Under the pieces are notes generated by a model. The model did no database searches. It worked only from the letters and a program-made list of their open reading frames with translations, and was not told where the DNA came from. The position numbers and the translations under genes are program-made. This document shows, piece after piece, positions 1-7,954 of a stretch of 64,000 bases of DNA; position 1 is the stretch's first letter; every line of letters begins with the position of its first letter. Source of the stretch: JARRLC01 sp050290865 (lineage in GTDB: Bacteria; Pseudomonadota; Alphaproteobacteria; Rhizobiales; Rhodomicrobiaceae); assembly GCA_050290865.1 (NCBI GenBank), contig JBNKIW010000019.1, positions 1-64,000 on the forward strand, written 5' to 3'.

Positions 1-165
1 AGCATTGGCTGTCCTATCGCCTGTCGTTTGCTTGTTGCTAAACAACCGATACCAGCGACCTTCAGCAAATGCTCACTTTTTTACCCACGGATTCCGCCGG
101 GGAACCAAAAGTTAGCGCGAATGGGGGGGGAAGCCGGCATCTGCGACGGTAGCCCGGGCGAAACG
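1..165. other. Left-edge intergenic DNA, no gene seen
   Basis: No coding region, RNA gene or strong hairpin with a T-tract is visible here. It is the 3' flank of the minus-strand gene that ends at 166. A short imperfect inverted repeat lies near 90-107, too weak to call a terminator. Confidence 0.5.
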
Positions 166-2265
166 CTATCCGAACGCCATCGGATCGCCAACGTGGCCGG
201 TGATAATGTTGACCTGAGATAGCGCCCACCTGAGATCACGCTTTCTCGTCTTGGTCAGATTCTGGAGATGAACCGTATTCGTTGGTGGTACGCCCGCGTC
301 AATGTCAAAGAGCTGCTGCGCAAGCGTCTCCGAGAGCATGATTTCATAGGCACGGATGACATTCGTCAAATCGTCGCTATTGTAAGCGCCGAGTTGCCGT
401 AGGGCCTCCAAACGGTTCCGCGTCGAGCGCTCGCGAATGTCGTGGCGAAGCGCCAGCAAGCGGGCACAGCTCACGATCGCCGCCATTCCGCCCTTCTTGA
501 GATTGATGCGGCCATCATCCGTTTTGATATTGCCGAGGAGGCTTATCGCCGGCTTGAATTCACTCGCAATCGCGGCGAGTTGCTTGAGAAAGCCCGGAGA
601 TCTGTGGGCATGTTCGTAGGCATAGTTCCAAATCTCGTTAGCGGGCTCCTGAGGGCCGAAGACCGGGCGAAAATCGTAAAAGATGTCGACGTTCAATATG
701 TCAGTCGACTCTGCACGGGCAATCCAGTCGTCGATCCGCTTCCTCCACGTCGCTCTTCCACCTCTCCAGCATGTGTTTCGCGCCATGACGCCGCCGTCGC
801 AATAGCGGACACCAGCCTCGTTGAGGATATCGGACATGCGCGCGCCAAATATCGCAAACCAAGCGTCGAAATTGGGATCTTCTTCGTCAACGGAGTAAAT
901 GATGGCATTGTCCTGGTCCGGTGTCAGTAAGCTCTCACCGCGTCCACCCGAACCCAAAACAAGGACGGTGAAATCGACGGGCGAGGGGCCATCACCATTA
1001 TCAAGCATTCGCTTTTTAGCGAGTTCTGCGGCCCGATTTGTCAGCGCGCCCAGTTCTTCGCTGTGGATAGCGGTGATCTCCAGAGCGGGTATGCCTTCCA
1101 CAACAAGACTCGTTGAGACGACGGGAAGGCGCGCCCAAGCCTTCGCAAGCGATTTCACATTGGGCGCGGTATCGATTTCATACCCGAGAATAATGGCGTC
1201 ATCCGCCCGCTGCTTGAGCAGATCCCCCGTGGTAATCGCACCGACAAGATCTCCGTTGGCGTCGCGCACACCGAGGTGCCTGATCCCGCCATGCCTCATT
1301 TGACCCATGGCGCGATAAACGTGAACATCGTCCGGAATGGTCTTTAGAGGCGTGCTCATGAATTCTCCCGCCCACTCCAAGCCACTCTCACTCGAGCCAT
1401 ATGCGCGCACGAGGTCGCGCTCGGTAATAATGCCGAAATTTCCGGAACTATCCGATACGAATACTGAGCTTACATTCTTATCTGTCAGCTCGGTTGCCAC
1501 GCCTTTCAGGCTGGTCCTGTAGTCGATCACGATCGGCGGGCTGCTCATGATGTCGCGCACGCGATGACGAAACGGAAAACTGTCGATGTGTGCTATCGTG
1601 GAAAGCTCTGTCGGGGGCTCCCGTACCGGAGCCGTCCAGCCTTGCTGCTTGTGCGACTCGATTATGTCGGTGAATGCGCGGCAACTCTTTTCCGCTTGCG
1701 CTAAATTCACTATCCCTTCGTCACGCAGTAGAGGAATCAACCGGACAAAAACACGCGCAGCGATGAAGGCGTCACCAAGCGCTGTATGCCGATCGACGAG
1801 CGGCACGTCCAACCATTCAGCTATTGTATCGAGCTCGAAGTTATTTAGCGTTGGTCGAGCGATTCTAGCAAGAGCCGATGTGTCCAAGCGTCTGTGCTCA
1901 CGATACACTATCCTAGCGCGGTTGTATTCTCTCTCGATTATGCATAGATCGAAACCAATATTATGACCGATAAGGACTGACGTGCCAATAAAGTCTTCTG
2001 TCTCGTTAATTATATCTGCAAAATCGGGAGCGGTGTCTGTTAACTTATTTGTAATGCCATGAATTCTTGTGTTTTCTTCCGTGATCGCGATGTGGGGGTT
2101 CGCGAATGTTTGATACGTTTCTTCTTCAAGAACCCTTTCGCCGTCGATCTTTACGAGCCCCACTTGGATTAACCGCGCATTTGCGGCGTCCAGCCCGGTC
2201 GTTTCAGTGTCGATAGCAACCGCCTGCAGGGACGAGAGGGGCGTTGCACTGTTGTTGGTGTACAT
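166..2265 (-). CDS. DnaQ-like exonuclease / CBS pair / DUF294 nucleotidyltransferase fusion
   Basis: Three modules are readable in order. Residues about 12-180 form a DEDDh 3'-5' exonuclease like DnaQ, with DTETTG, GHNIGFD and the HTALGD box. Residues about 235-370 carry two CBS repeats that begin VRDIMSSPP and end near VGAITTGDLL; CBS pairs usually bind adenine nucleotides. The rest is a DUF294-type nucleotidyltransferase with GSGGRGES followed by DQDNAIIY, plus the family's C-terminal helical domain. The start at 2265 (MYTNNS) is chosen because GGGGAG lies seven bases upstream; an in-frame ATG at 2319 would add 18 unlikely residues. Known DUF294 proteins usually carry a cyclic-nucleotide or CBS sensor, so the exonuclease in front is less common. 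The substrate is unknown; a signalling or nucleic-acid role is inference. Base composition looks less GC-rich than the housekeeping genes nearby. Confidence 0.82.
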   Translation of the reverse strand: MYTNNSATPLSSLQAVAIDTETTGLDAANARLIQVGLVKIDGERVLEEETYQTFANPHIAITEENTRIHGITNKLTDTAPDFADIINETEDFIGTSVLIGHNIGFDLCIIEREYNRARIVYREHRRLDTSALARIARPTLNNFELDTIAEWLDVPLVDRHTALGDAFIAARVFVRLIPLLRDEGIVNLAQAEKSCRAFTDIIESHKQQGWTAPVREPPTELSTIAHIDSFPFRHRVRDIMSSPPIVIDYRTSLKGVATELTDKNVSSVFVSDSSGNFGIITERDLVRAYGSSESGLEWAGEFMSTPLKTIPDDVHVYRAMGQMRHGGIRHLGVRDANGDLVGAITTGDLLKQRADDAIILGYEIDTAPNVKSLAKAWARLPVVSTSLVVEGIPALEITAIHSEELGALTNRAAELAKKRMLDNGDGPSPVDFTVLVLGSGGRGESLLTPDQDNAIIYSVDEEDPNFDAWFAIFGARMSDILNEAGVRYCDGGVMARNTCWRGGRATWRKRIDDWIARAESTDILNVDIFYDFRPVFGPQEPANEIWNYAYEHAHRSPGFLKQLAAIASEFKPAISLLGNIKTDDGRINLKKGGMAAIVSCARLLALRHDIRERSTRNRLEALRQLGAYNSDDLTNVIRAYEIMLSETLAQQLFDIDAGVPPTNTVHLQNLTKTRKRDLRWALSQVNIITGHVGDPMAFG

Positions 2266-2699
2266 TGTACCGCTCCCCTTCGAGACGCAGCCAAGCTTGA
2301 TGACGTGGGTGTGCTGCACCGCTCGACACCTTAGGTCCTGTGGACGGATTTAATCAAGATCAGGCCGCAGGCGAAACCCACAAATGACGCGCAACTTCAA
2401 GTGACACTTGCGCCGGATTTCGCCGGGCGTCGGGCAACCGGCGGTGAAGTCGCCCCGATTTGGGGGACGATCTCGGCGACCGCCTCGCGGTTCCGGGAGC
2501 GGTGCACGCGCCGCCACGACCGGGACTCCTCCGCCAGCCCGCTCCGACCTGAGCGCCAGGAGTTTTGCTCGTTTTACATCCTGCGCTTGCCATTTGGTTA
2601 ACGTCGGCGTAAAGGGAGCGCGTGGGGGTCGTTCCGAACGATTTGTTAAAAAACTCAACCTAAGGTTGAGCTGGGAGCGGCACGAGTGGGAGATTTATC
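2266..2699. other. Intergenic region with one short inverted repeat
   Basis: No gene with convincing codon use or homology is seen between the exonuclease fusion and the small ORF at 2700. Overlapping short ORFs occur on both strands and none has a recognisable domain. The only clear structure is the inverted repeat at 2654-2670. Confidence 0.5.
2652..2670 (-). terminator. Short inverted repeat: minus-strand terminator or operator
   Basis: CTCAACC and GGTTGAG face each other across three bases (2654-2670). Read on the minus strand the stem is followed at once by six T residues, the form of a small intrinsic terminator; it could end a transcript from the minus-strand gene at 3282-3686. The same palindrome also resembles operators of MerR-family regulators such as SoxR, and it lies 30 bp ahead of the plus-strand small ORF at 2700. 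No MerR gene is present nearby, so the terminator reading is slightly preferred. Confidence 0.4.
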
Positions 2700-2864
2700 A
2701 TGTATGGAATTCTCGCGGCATGCGTCGCCGTGATGGCCATGTTTCTTGGCCTCTTCGCAATGGCTGTTGAGCCGGAGGCGGATGGAATCGGGGACCGCGT
2801 GATCACCGGCCCCCAGAAGGCCGGTCCGGACCAGACCGCGCAGAGCGCGCCGCCGCAGCGCTGA
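2700..2864 (+). CDS. Small exported or membrane protein, 54 aa, unrecognised
   Basis: An ATG at 2700 is preceded by GGGAG at seven bases. The frame gives a strongly hydrophobic N-terminus (residues about 3-20, MYGILAACVAVMAMF), then a polar tail rich in Pro, Gln and Ala that ends at TGA 2862-2864. This is the layout of a single-span membrane protein or an uncleaved signal anchor. No family is recognised. Good ribosome-binding site spacing and the sharp hydrophobic/polar split are the evidence that it is real; there is no conserved operon partner. Confidence 0.5.
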   Translation: MYGILAACVAVMAMFLGLFAMAVEPEADGIGDRVITGPQKAGPDQTAQSAPPQR

Positions 2865-3281
2865 TATCGCCATAGCAAACCGGGCACCGGCCCCGTTTTT
2901 CAGAAAATGCGCGCCCAATCGTACCGCGCCGTTCTGGCTGCGGTAAATCGGTGCAGGCGTCCGGCGTTCAGCATCATCGGCAGTTGCAGAGTTGAGGGGC
3001 GGGAAGGCCTGCCTCCTCCCCACCCCTCGTGTGCCGTCGCTTCGCAAGCCTACGAGGTCAAGTCGCTACCAGCCAAGCGAACGGGCATTCGGTTATGGGC
3101 ACCAGCCGCATGATCCTGCTGGCTGTTTCCAGGCTGCTCCGGCAGCGCTCCGACAGCGGAAGGCGCATGGGGATGACGAACCACTATCCTGTATGTGGGA
3201 ACCGGTTGTCTCTTTCGCCAGATTTGCGAACCTTACCGGACGGCCTGCGCCGCAGGCCCCCGCGTTCACTCACGCCAATGT
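2865..3281. other. Intergenic, nothing convincing
   Basis: Several short overlapping ORFs occupy this stretch on both strands, but none has a signal peptide, motif or ribosome-binding site that stands out. It separates the small ORF from the minus-strand DUF2946-like gene. Confidence 0.45.
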
Positions 3282-3686
3282 TCAGGCGCGCGCAGGGGGA
3301 CCGCGATTGTTGTGCGTCCGGTGGGCGATCGAAGCGATGAAGCAATCGCTGGGGGAGGGCGCGATGTCGGCGGCGCCCGCAGGCAAAGGCGCACCGCCGT
3401 CGATGGCAGGCAGCGCGAAAGTCGCCGTGGCCAGAGCGTCGCATACGGGGCAGCCGCTGCCCGGCATGTCCTTTTCAACCGGGTTGCCGCTGGCGTCGAA
3501 GCTGATCTGCTTCAATCCGGTTGGGGTGCAGATGAGGATGATATCGGGAGACGCGCCAGCCTGAGCAGAGCGTGTCCCCAGCGGCATGGGCAGCATGACA
3601 GCCGCCATCACGGCTTGGAACACCAAGCCCAGAATGGCAGTCTTCGCGACAAACGCGCGCCGGTTGCTTTGCTTCAAGCCGGCCAT
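3282..3686 (-). CDS. DUF2946-like secreted or membrane protein
   Basis: A 134-residue protein with a hydrophobic N-terminal segment (residues about 13-42, ending near SAQAGA) that looks like a signal peptide or anchor. The mature part contains the paired-cysteine motif CPVCDA typical of small DUF2946-type proteins, which in many proteobacteria lie beside metal transport genes. It is divergent from nikM with 219 bp between the two starts, so a shared control region with the nickel operon is possible. A role in metal handling is inference from the CxxC motif and the neighbours; the molecular function is unknown. Confidence 0.6.
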   Translation of the reverse strand: MAGLKQSNRRAFVAKTAILGLVFQAVMAAVMLPMPLGTRSAQAGASPDIILICTPTGLKQISFDASGNPVEKDMPGSGCPVCDALATATFALPAIDGGAPLPAGAADIAPSPSDCFIASIAHRTHNNRGPPARA

Positions 3687-3905
3687 TCAGCGCCCCTTTG
3701 GATAACGACCGGTCCACCCTGATGCGGTGCCCGGCAAGAGTCAACGCGATGATGCGGTGACATTTTGTCCGGTATGCATGCCTCGCCCCGTCGTTTGGCA
3801 CCGCGTTAACCTTCCGGCTTGACGGCGAATTGCCGCGGGTTTACGGTTAAAATCATACGATCTCTAAAAACATCATATCACGAACGCTGCCTCAGGAGCG
3901 TGCCC

Positions 3906-4955
3906 ATGCACATGGCCGATGCACTGCTTTCGCCTGCCACCGGGGGCGTGATGTGGGCCGCAACCGCCGCGACGGTGGCTGTCGGTTCGCGCGCCCTGAA
4001 GCGCAAGGGCGACAATCTGCAGGTGCCCCTGATGGGGGTCATGGGCGCCTTCGTTTTCGCCGCGCAGATGATCAACTTCGCCATCCCCGGGACCGGGTCG
4101 AGCGGCCACTTCGCAGGCGGAATGCTGCTGTCGCTGCTGCTGGGACCGCATGCGGCGTTCCTCACCATGGCGTCGGTGCTGACCGTGCAGGCGCTGTTCT
4201 TCGCCGATGGGGGGCTTCTCGCGCTAGGCGCCAACATCTTCAACATGGGCTTCGTGCCTGCCTTCATCGTCTATCCGCTGATCTACAGGCCTCTTGCGGG
4301 CGCTGCCCCGAGAGGCTCGATGCGGCGGCGCGTGATGATCTGTGTCGGTGCGATGCTTGCCCTGCAGTTGGGCGCGCTGGGCGTGGTGGTGGAGACCACA
4401 GCGTCGGGCATCGCTGAACTCCCCTTTTCCACCTTCCTCCTGGCCATGCTCCCGATTCATCTGGCGATCGGCGCCGTTGAAGGGTTGATCACGCTTGCGG
4501 TGGTGGAGTTCGTCGAGCGCTCCGAACCTCGCCTTTTTGCGCAGGAGCGCGTTGCTCCGGCCTCGGGGCGGACGGTCGGCACCCTCGCCGTCGTCGCGCT
4601 GATCGTGGGCGGAGTGCTGTCCTGGTTCGCGTCGAGCCATCCGGATGGGCTGGAATGGTCGGTCGCCCGCCTGACCGGCAAGCCGGAGGTTTCCGGGAGC
4701 GAAGGTGCCACGCACCGCGCCGCCGCCACCATTCAAGAGAGAACGGCTTTTCTGCCCGACTACGGCTTTCCGGCCGGGGCAGGCGCTGATCGTGCAGACG
4801 GCGAAGGCGGGACGGAAGTAGCCGCCGAGCCCGCATGGGGCACGCCGGACGCCGGCACCTCGGTTTCCGGGCTGGCTGGCGGCGCGCTCACGCTCCTGCT
4901 GGCGGGTTTTGCGGGCTTCATCGTCCGCCGCCGCGATCCGGCACGGGCGCAGTGA
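3906..4955 (+). CDS. nikM: Nickel ECF transporter substrate-binding membrane subunit, fused to a PDGLE domain
   Basis: This is the S-component of an energy-coupling-factor transporter of the CbiM/NikM family. The start at 3906 gives MHMADALL; a His at position 2 behind the initiator Met is the known metal-coordinating feature of the family, so the longer frame from 3819 is rejected. Several membrane segments fill residues 1-240. After about residue 240 come another membrane segment, the PDGLEW motif near 260 and a last membrane span, i.e. a PDGLE/NikN-like module fused to the C-terminus. The operon ends in nikR, so nickel is a better guess than cobalt. nikQ overlaps the stop by four bases. 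Confidence 0.88.
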   Translation: MHMADALLSPATGGVMWAATAATVAVGSRALKRKGDNLQVPLMGVMGAFVFAAQMINFAIPGTGSSGHFAGGMLLSLLLGPHAAFLTMASVLTVQALFFADGGLLALGANIFNMGFVPAFIVYPLIYRPLAGAAPRGSMRRRVMICVGAMLALQLGALGVVVETTASGIAELPFSTFLLAMLPIHLAIGAVEGLITLAVVEFVERSEPRLFAQERVAPASGRTVGTLAVVALIVGGVLSWFASSHPDGLEWSVARLTGKPEVSGSEGATHRAAATIQERTAFLPDYGFPAGAGADRADGEGGTEVAAEPAWGTPDAGTSVSGLAGGALTLLLAGFAGFIVRRRDPARAQ

Positions 4956-5764
4956 GCGCGCGCTGCGAGGCTTCCCATCTCGATCCCGGGGTTCTTGACC
5001 GGCTGAGCCAGCGCACCTCATCCATTCATTCGCTCGACGCCCGCGCCAAGCTGCTGACGGTTCTCGTCTTCGTCCTCGCCGTCGTTTCCGTACCGAAATA
5101 CGCCGTGGCGACGCTCCTGCCGTTCTTCGCTTTCCCGATCCTGATGCTGGCACTGTCGGGCGTACCGACCAGACCGATCCTGCTCAGGCTGGCGGCTGTC
5201 GCGCCTTTCGCGGTGATGGTCGGCGCATTCAATCCGCTCCTGGATACCGGCATTGCGCTGCAGGTGGGAGGATTGGGCATTTCCGGCGGCTGGCTCTCCT
5301 TCGCTTCCATCGTGCTGCGCTTTCTTCTGACAATCGGCGCGCTTCTCCTGCTGGTGGCGACGACGGGTGTCCCCGCGCTGGGCCGCGCGGCCGCGCAACT
5401 CGGCGTTCCGCGTGTGTTCGTGGCGCAGATCCTCGGCCTCTACCGGTACCTCTTCCTGACTTTGCAGGAGGCACGGAGCACGCATCTCGCGTGGCGGCTG
5501 CGTACCGCCCACGGACGTCATCCTCACTGGCGCATATTCGCGAACATCCTCGGGCAATTGCTGCTGCGCGCCGTGGCGCGCGCCGGCCGCGTGCACACGG
5601 CCATGGAATGCCGGGGCTTCGACGGCGAGTTCCGGCTGATGAGCAGGACGGTATTCACCACCCGCGACTGGGGATATGTCGTGGGATGGTGCACGGCATT
5701 CGGCGTCATGCGGTTCGCTCATCCCGCCGAGTTCATCGGAGCTTTCATGCTGGGGGCGGCATGA
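4952..5764 (+). CDS. nikQ: Nickel ECF transporter coupling membrane subunit
   Basis: CbiQ/EcfT-family T-component that links the nickel-binding membrane protein to its ATPase. The start is a GTG at 4952 that shares GTGA with the nikM stop; it gives a 270-residue protein, normal for the family. The frame can be opened further upstream but that part is antisense-like nikM sequence. Multiple hydrophobic segments occupy residues about 30-140. The C-terminal half carries the coupling-helix style motifs (EARSTHLAWRLRT and AMECRGFDG) that contact the ATPase in this family. Translational coupling to both neighbours (GTGA before, ATGA after) indicates one transcript. Confidence 0.88.
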   Translation: MSARCEASHLDPGVLDRLSQRTSSIHSLDARAKLLTVLVFVLAVVSVPKYAVATLLPFFAFPILMLALSGVPTRPILLRLAAVAPFAVMVGAFNPLLDTGIALQVGGLGISGGWLSFASIVLRFLLTIGALLLLVATTGVPALGRAAAQLGVPRVFVAQILGLYRYLFLTLQEARSTHLAWRLRTAHGRHPHWRIFANILGQLLLRAVARAGRVHTAMECRGFDGEFRLMSRTVFTTRDWGYVVGWCTAFGVMRFAHPAEFIGAFMLGAA

Positions 5765-6519
5765 AAGGGGTGGGCATCCAGGTCGAGGCGTTGTCGTTCA
5801 CCTATCCGGACGGCACGCCCGCGTTAACAGACGTTGCGCTGGCGGTCGAACCCGGTGAATGCGTCACACTCGCCGGGGCCAACGGTGCCGGGAAATCGAC
5901 GCTGATGAAACTGCTTGGCGGCGTGCTGGTGCCGGACGGCGGGCGTGCCGAGATCGGCGGCGTTGCGGTCACGGGCCGCACGCTCCCCGAGGTGCGGCGC
6001 CTCGCAGGCACGGTCTTCCAAGACCCCGATGACCAGCTTTTCATGCCGACCGTGCTCGAAGACGTCGCCTTCGGTCCGCTGAACATGCGCCTTCCCGAGG
6101 AGGAGTGCCGCCGCCGCGCGAGGCTCGCACTGGAGCAGGTGGGGGCGTGGCATCTGCGGGAGCGTCCGCCGCACCGACTGTCCGGCGGTGAGAAGCGCCG
6201 CGTGGCCATCGCCGCTGTGCTGGCCATGATGCCCGCCATTTTGCTGCTCGACGAGCCGTCCGCCGGGCTCGACCCCGCGTCGCGCCGCCAGCTCATAGGT
6301 CTCCTGAAGGACCTGCCGCAGACGAAAATCATCGCCACGCACGATCTGGAACTGGCACTGGAACTGGCGCCGCGCGCGGTTTGCCTGCATCATGGCACGG
6401 TTGCCGCGGACGGAGAAACGGCGGCGGTGCTCGCTGACGCGGGGCTGATGGAGACATGCGGGCTGGAAGTCGCGGCGTGTCTCAGGCCTTGCCCGCATTG
6501 CGGCGCGCAGCAGATCTGA
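5761..6519 (+). CDS. nikO: Nickel ECF transporter ATPase
   Basis: ABC-type ATPase of the CbiO/NikO class, 252 residues. Walker A is GANGAGKST, the Q-loop region FQDPDDQLF, the signature LSGGEKRR, Walker B ILLLDEPSAGLD and the switch histidine ATHDLE, all in the expected order. The start at 5761 overlaps the nikQ stop as ATGA; the longer frame from 5491 is a shadow of nikQ. A short Cys-containing tail (CPHCGAQQI) closes the protein and could bind metal, which is inference. It powers the nikM/nikQ complex at the inner membrane. Confidence 0.92.
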   Translation: MKGVGIQVEALSFTYPDGTPALTDVALAVEPGECVTLAGANGAGKSTLMKLLGGVLVPDGGRAEIGGVAVTGRTLPEVRRLAGTVFQDPDDQLFMPTVLEDVAFGPLNMRLPEEECRRRARLALEQVGAWHLRERPPHRLSGGEKRRVAIAAVLAMMPAILLLDEPSAGLDPASRRQLIGLLKDLPQTKIIATHDLELALELAPRAVCLHHGTVAADGETAAVLADAGLMETCGLEVAACLRPCPHCGAQQI

Positions 6520-6597
6520 ACATTCCGGCTTTCTTCCCTTGCGCGTGCGGGCGTCCCGGCATTGAATGGCGCTGCATCACCGCTGACGGAGGCTACA

Positions 6598-7083
6598 TTG
6601 GGCGCTGACCGCATCACGATTTCGCTCGACGAGGATCTGCTGGCCGCTTTCGACGCTCTCACCCAGGCGAAGGGCTACACCAACCGCTCCGAGGCGTTCC
6701 GCGACCTCATCCGCGAGCGGCTGCAGGCGGAAACCGTCGCCGCGGACGAGAACCAGCACGTCGTTGCCGCGCTGACCTACGTTTTCGATCACCATGAGCG
6801 CATGCTCGGGATGCGGCTGACGGAGGCCCAGCATGAGCATCACGATCTCAGCCTCTCGACGCTGCATGTGCATATCGGGCCGGAAAGCTGCCTGGAGACC
6901 ACCGTCCTCACCGGGCATCTGCGCGACGTGCGGGCGCTCGCCAATCGTATTCTGGCCGAGCCGGGCGTGCGCTTCGGCCATCTGCACGTCATTCCGGCGG
7001 ATCTGGCCGGCGGTGGGATGCATCATCATGGACACGGGGGAGAGGAGGGGCATCAACACCAACATCCCCATCCCCACCGCTGA
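6598..7083 (+). CDS. nikR: Nickel-responsive regulator NikR with His-rich tail
   Basis: Ribbon-helix-helix DNA-binding domain (ADRITISLDEDLL, then NRSEAFRDLIRERL) followed by an ACT-like metal-binding domain. The nickel ligands expected for NikR are visible: a histidine pair in EHHDLS, HVH, and the Cys in PESCLET. The preferred start is TTG at 6598, five bases after GGAGG; ATG at 6562 lacks a comparable site. The C-terminus is unusual: the last 20 or so residues contain about nine histidines with Gly, Gln and Pro. The gene sits 78 bp after nikO, so the repressor is probably made with the transporter it controls. In the family, nickel-loaded NikR represses nickel uptake. Confidence 0.9.
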   Translation: MGADRITISLDEDLLAAFDALTQAKGYTNRSEAFRDLIRERLQAETVAADENQHVVAALTYVFDHHERMLGMRLTEAQHEHHDLSLSTLHVHIGPESCLETTVLTGHLRDVRALANRILAEPGVRFGHLHVIPADLAGGGMHHHGHGGEEGHQHQHPHPHR

Positions 7084-7103
7084 CGGTCAGCGGCGGGCCG
7101 CTC

Positions 7104-7427
7104 TTATTTCGCCTTCAGCGTCATGATATAGGCGGCGACGTCCGCGAGTTCGGCCGTGGTGAACTGCACCTTCGGCATGGGCGGGTGAGGGTTGAGGATG
7201 TAGCCGCCGATTTTCTCCGCGCTCTGCCCCTCCTTTGCCGCCGCCGCCATGAAACTCGGCACCCCCGCGACCACCTCGTTGCTTGCGCCGCCCGGCTCGA
7301 CGATATGGCAGTTGGTGCACAGGGTGCGCGCAAGGCGCTGGCCGTTGACGGCATTCGCGGCCTGCGCCGGATGCCACGCGGTGGCCGCCAGCAGGGCCAG
7401 ACCCGATAAGGTGACACGACAGATCAT
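7104..7427 (-). CDS. Small soluble c-type cytochrome
   Basis: A 107-residue protein with a signal peptide (hydrophobic residues about 5-20, cleavage near PAQAANA) and a single haem-binding site CTNCH. A methionine in PPMPKVQF is the likely sixth ligand. The C-terminal helix (ELADVAAYIMTLK) is typical of class I cytochromes c. It is periplasmic if exported as predicted. It is convergent with nikR with only 20 bp between, and no oxidase or dehydrogenase lies next to it, so its electron partners are unknown. Confidence 0.82.
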   Translation of the reverse strand: MICRVTLSGLALLAATAWHPAQAANAVNGQRLARTLCTNCHIVEPGGASNEVVAGVPSFMAAAAKEGQSAEKIGGYILNPHPPMPKVQFTTAELADVAAYIMTLKAK

Positions 7428-7501
7428 GATTGCCCCCCGGCAGGCTGAATTGGCGGAAACGCCTTATTTTCCATAGCACAGAACGGGGCCGCGCGCTCGC
7501 T

Positions 7502-7954
7502 TCACGCCTTCTTTTCCCACCGGCCGCGCTCGTTCTGCTGCCAATAGGTCACAGCGAAGCCCTGCGATTTGGCGCGCTTCCACTGCTCACGGGCGCGTCC
7601 GCGGGCGTCGTCATCGCGTCCTTCGAACAGATAGACGACGCGGGTGTAACCGCCCAGCTCCGGCGCATCGGCACCATCGACGAGAAAGCGCACGGTGGCG
7701 CCATTCGGGTTACTGCCCTCATGGGTGAGGAACACGGGCTGTTCCTCTGGAAAGCCGTCGCGCGCCATGCCGTGCGGCAGAAAACTCTCCTCGGCATAGG
7801 TCCACAGAGCCGCGTCCAGCGCCTCCGCCCGCTGGCGGCTTCCCGCCTGCACCACCGCGCGCCAGCCGCGTTCGAGGGTCTTCTCCAACAGGCCCGGCAG
7901 CACCCTGTCGAGCGCATGATGATCGAGCTGATAGAAGAGCACTTCCGTGGTCAT
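7502..7954 (-). CDS. holC: DNA polymerase III chi subunit
   Basis: HolC family, 150 residues. Recognised by the opening TEVLFYQLDHHAL, the central RAEALDAALWTY segment, and the FLPHG and NPNGATVRFLVDG motifs typical of chi. The protein belongs to the clamp-loader complex and contacts single-strand binding protein in E. coli. Its start overlaps the stop of der by four bases (ATGA), so the two are translated from one message. Usually holC follows pepA; here it follows der. Confidence 0.9.
   Translation of the reverse strand: MTTEVLFYQLDHHALDRVLPGLLEKTLERGWRAVVQAGSRQRAEALDAALWTYAEESFLPHGMARDGFPEEQPVFLTHEGSNPNGATVRFLVDGADAPELGGYTRVVYLFEGRDDDARGRAREQWKRAKSQGFAVTYWQQNERGRWEKKA

Noticed and set aside
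2350..3047. Overlapping 75-130-residue ORFs around the small membrane ORF
   Set aside because: Arg/Pro/Ala-rich frames with no motif, conflicting with each other on both strands.
3853..3858. TCATAC half-site like that of NikR, upstream of nikM
   Set aside because: The partner half GTATGA is not found at the required distance, so no operator can be claimed. A 10-bp direct repeat (TGATGCGGTG at 3720 and 3750) is noted but not explained.
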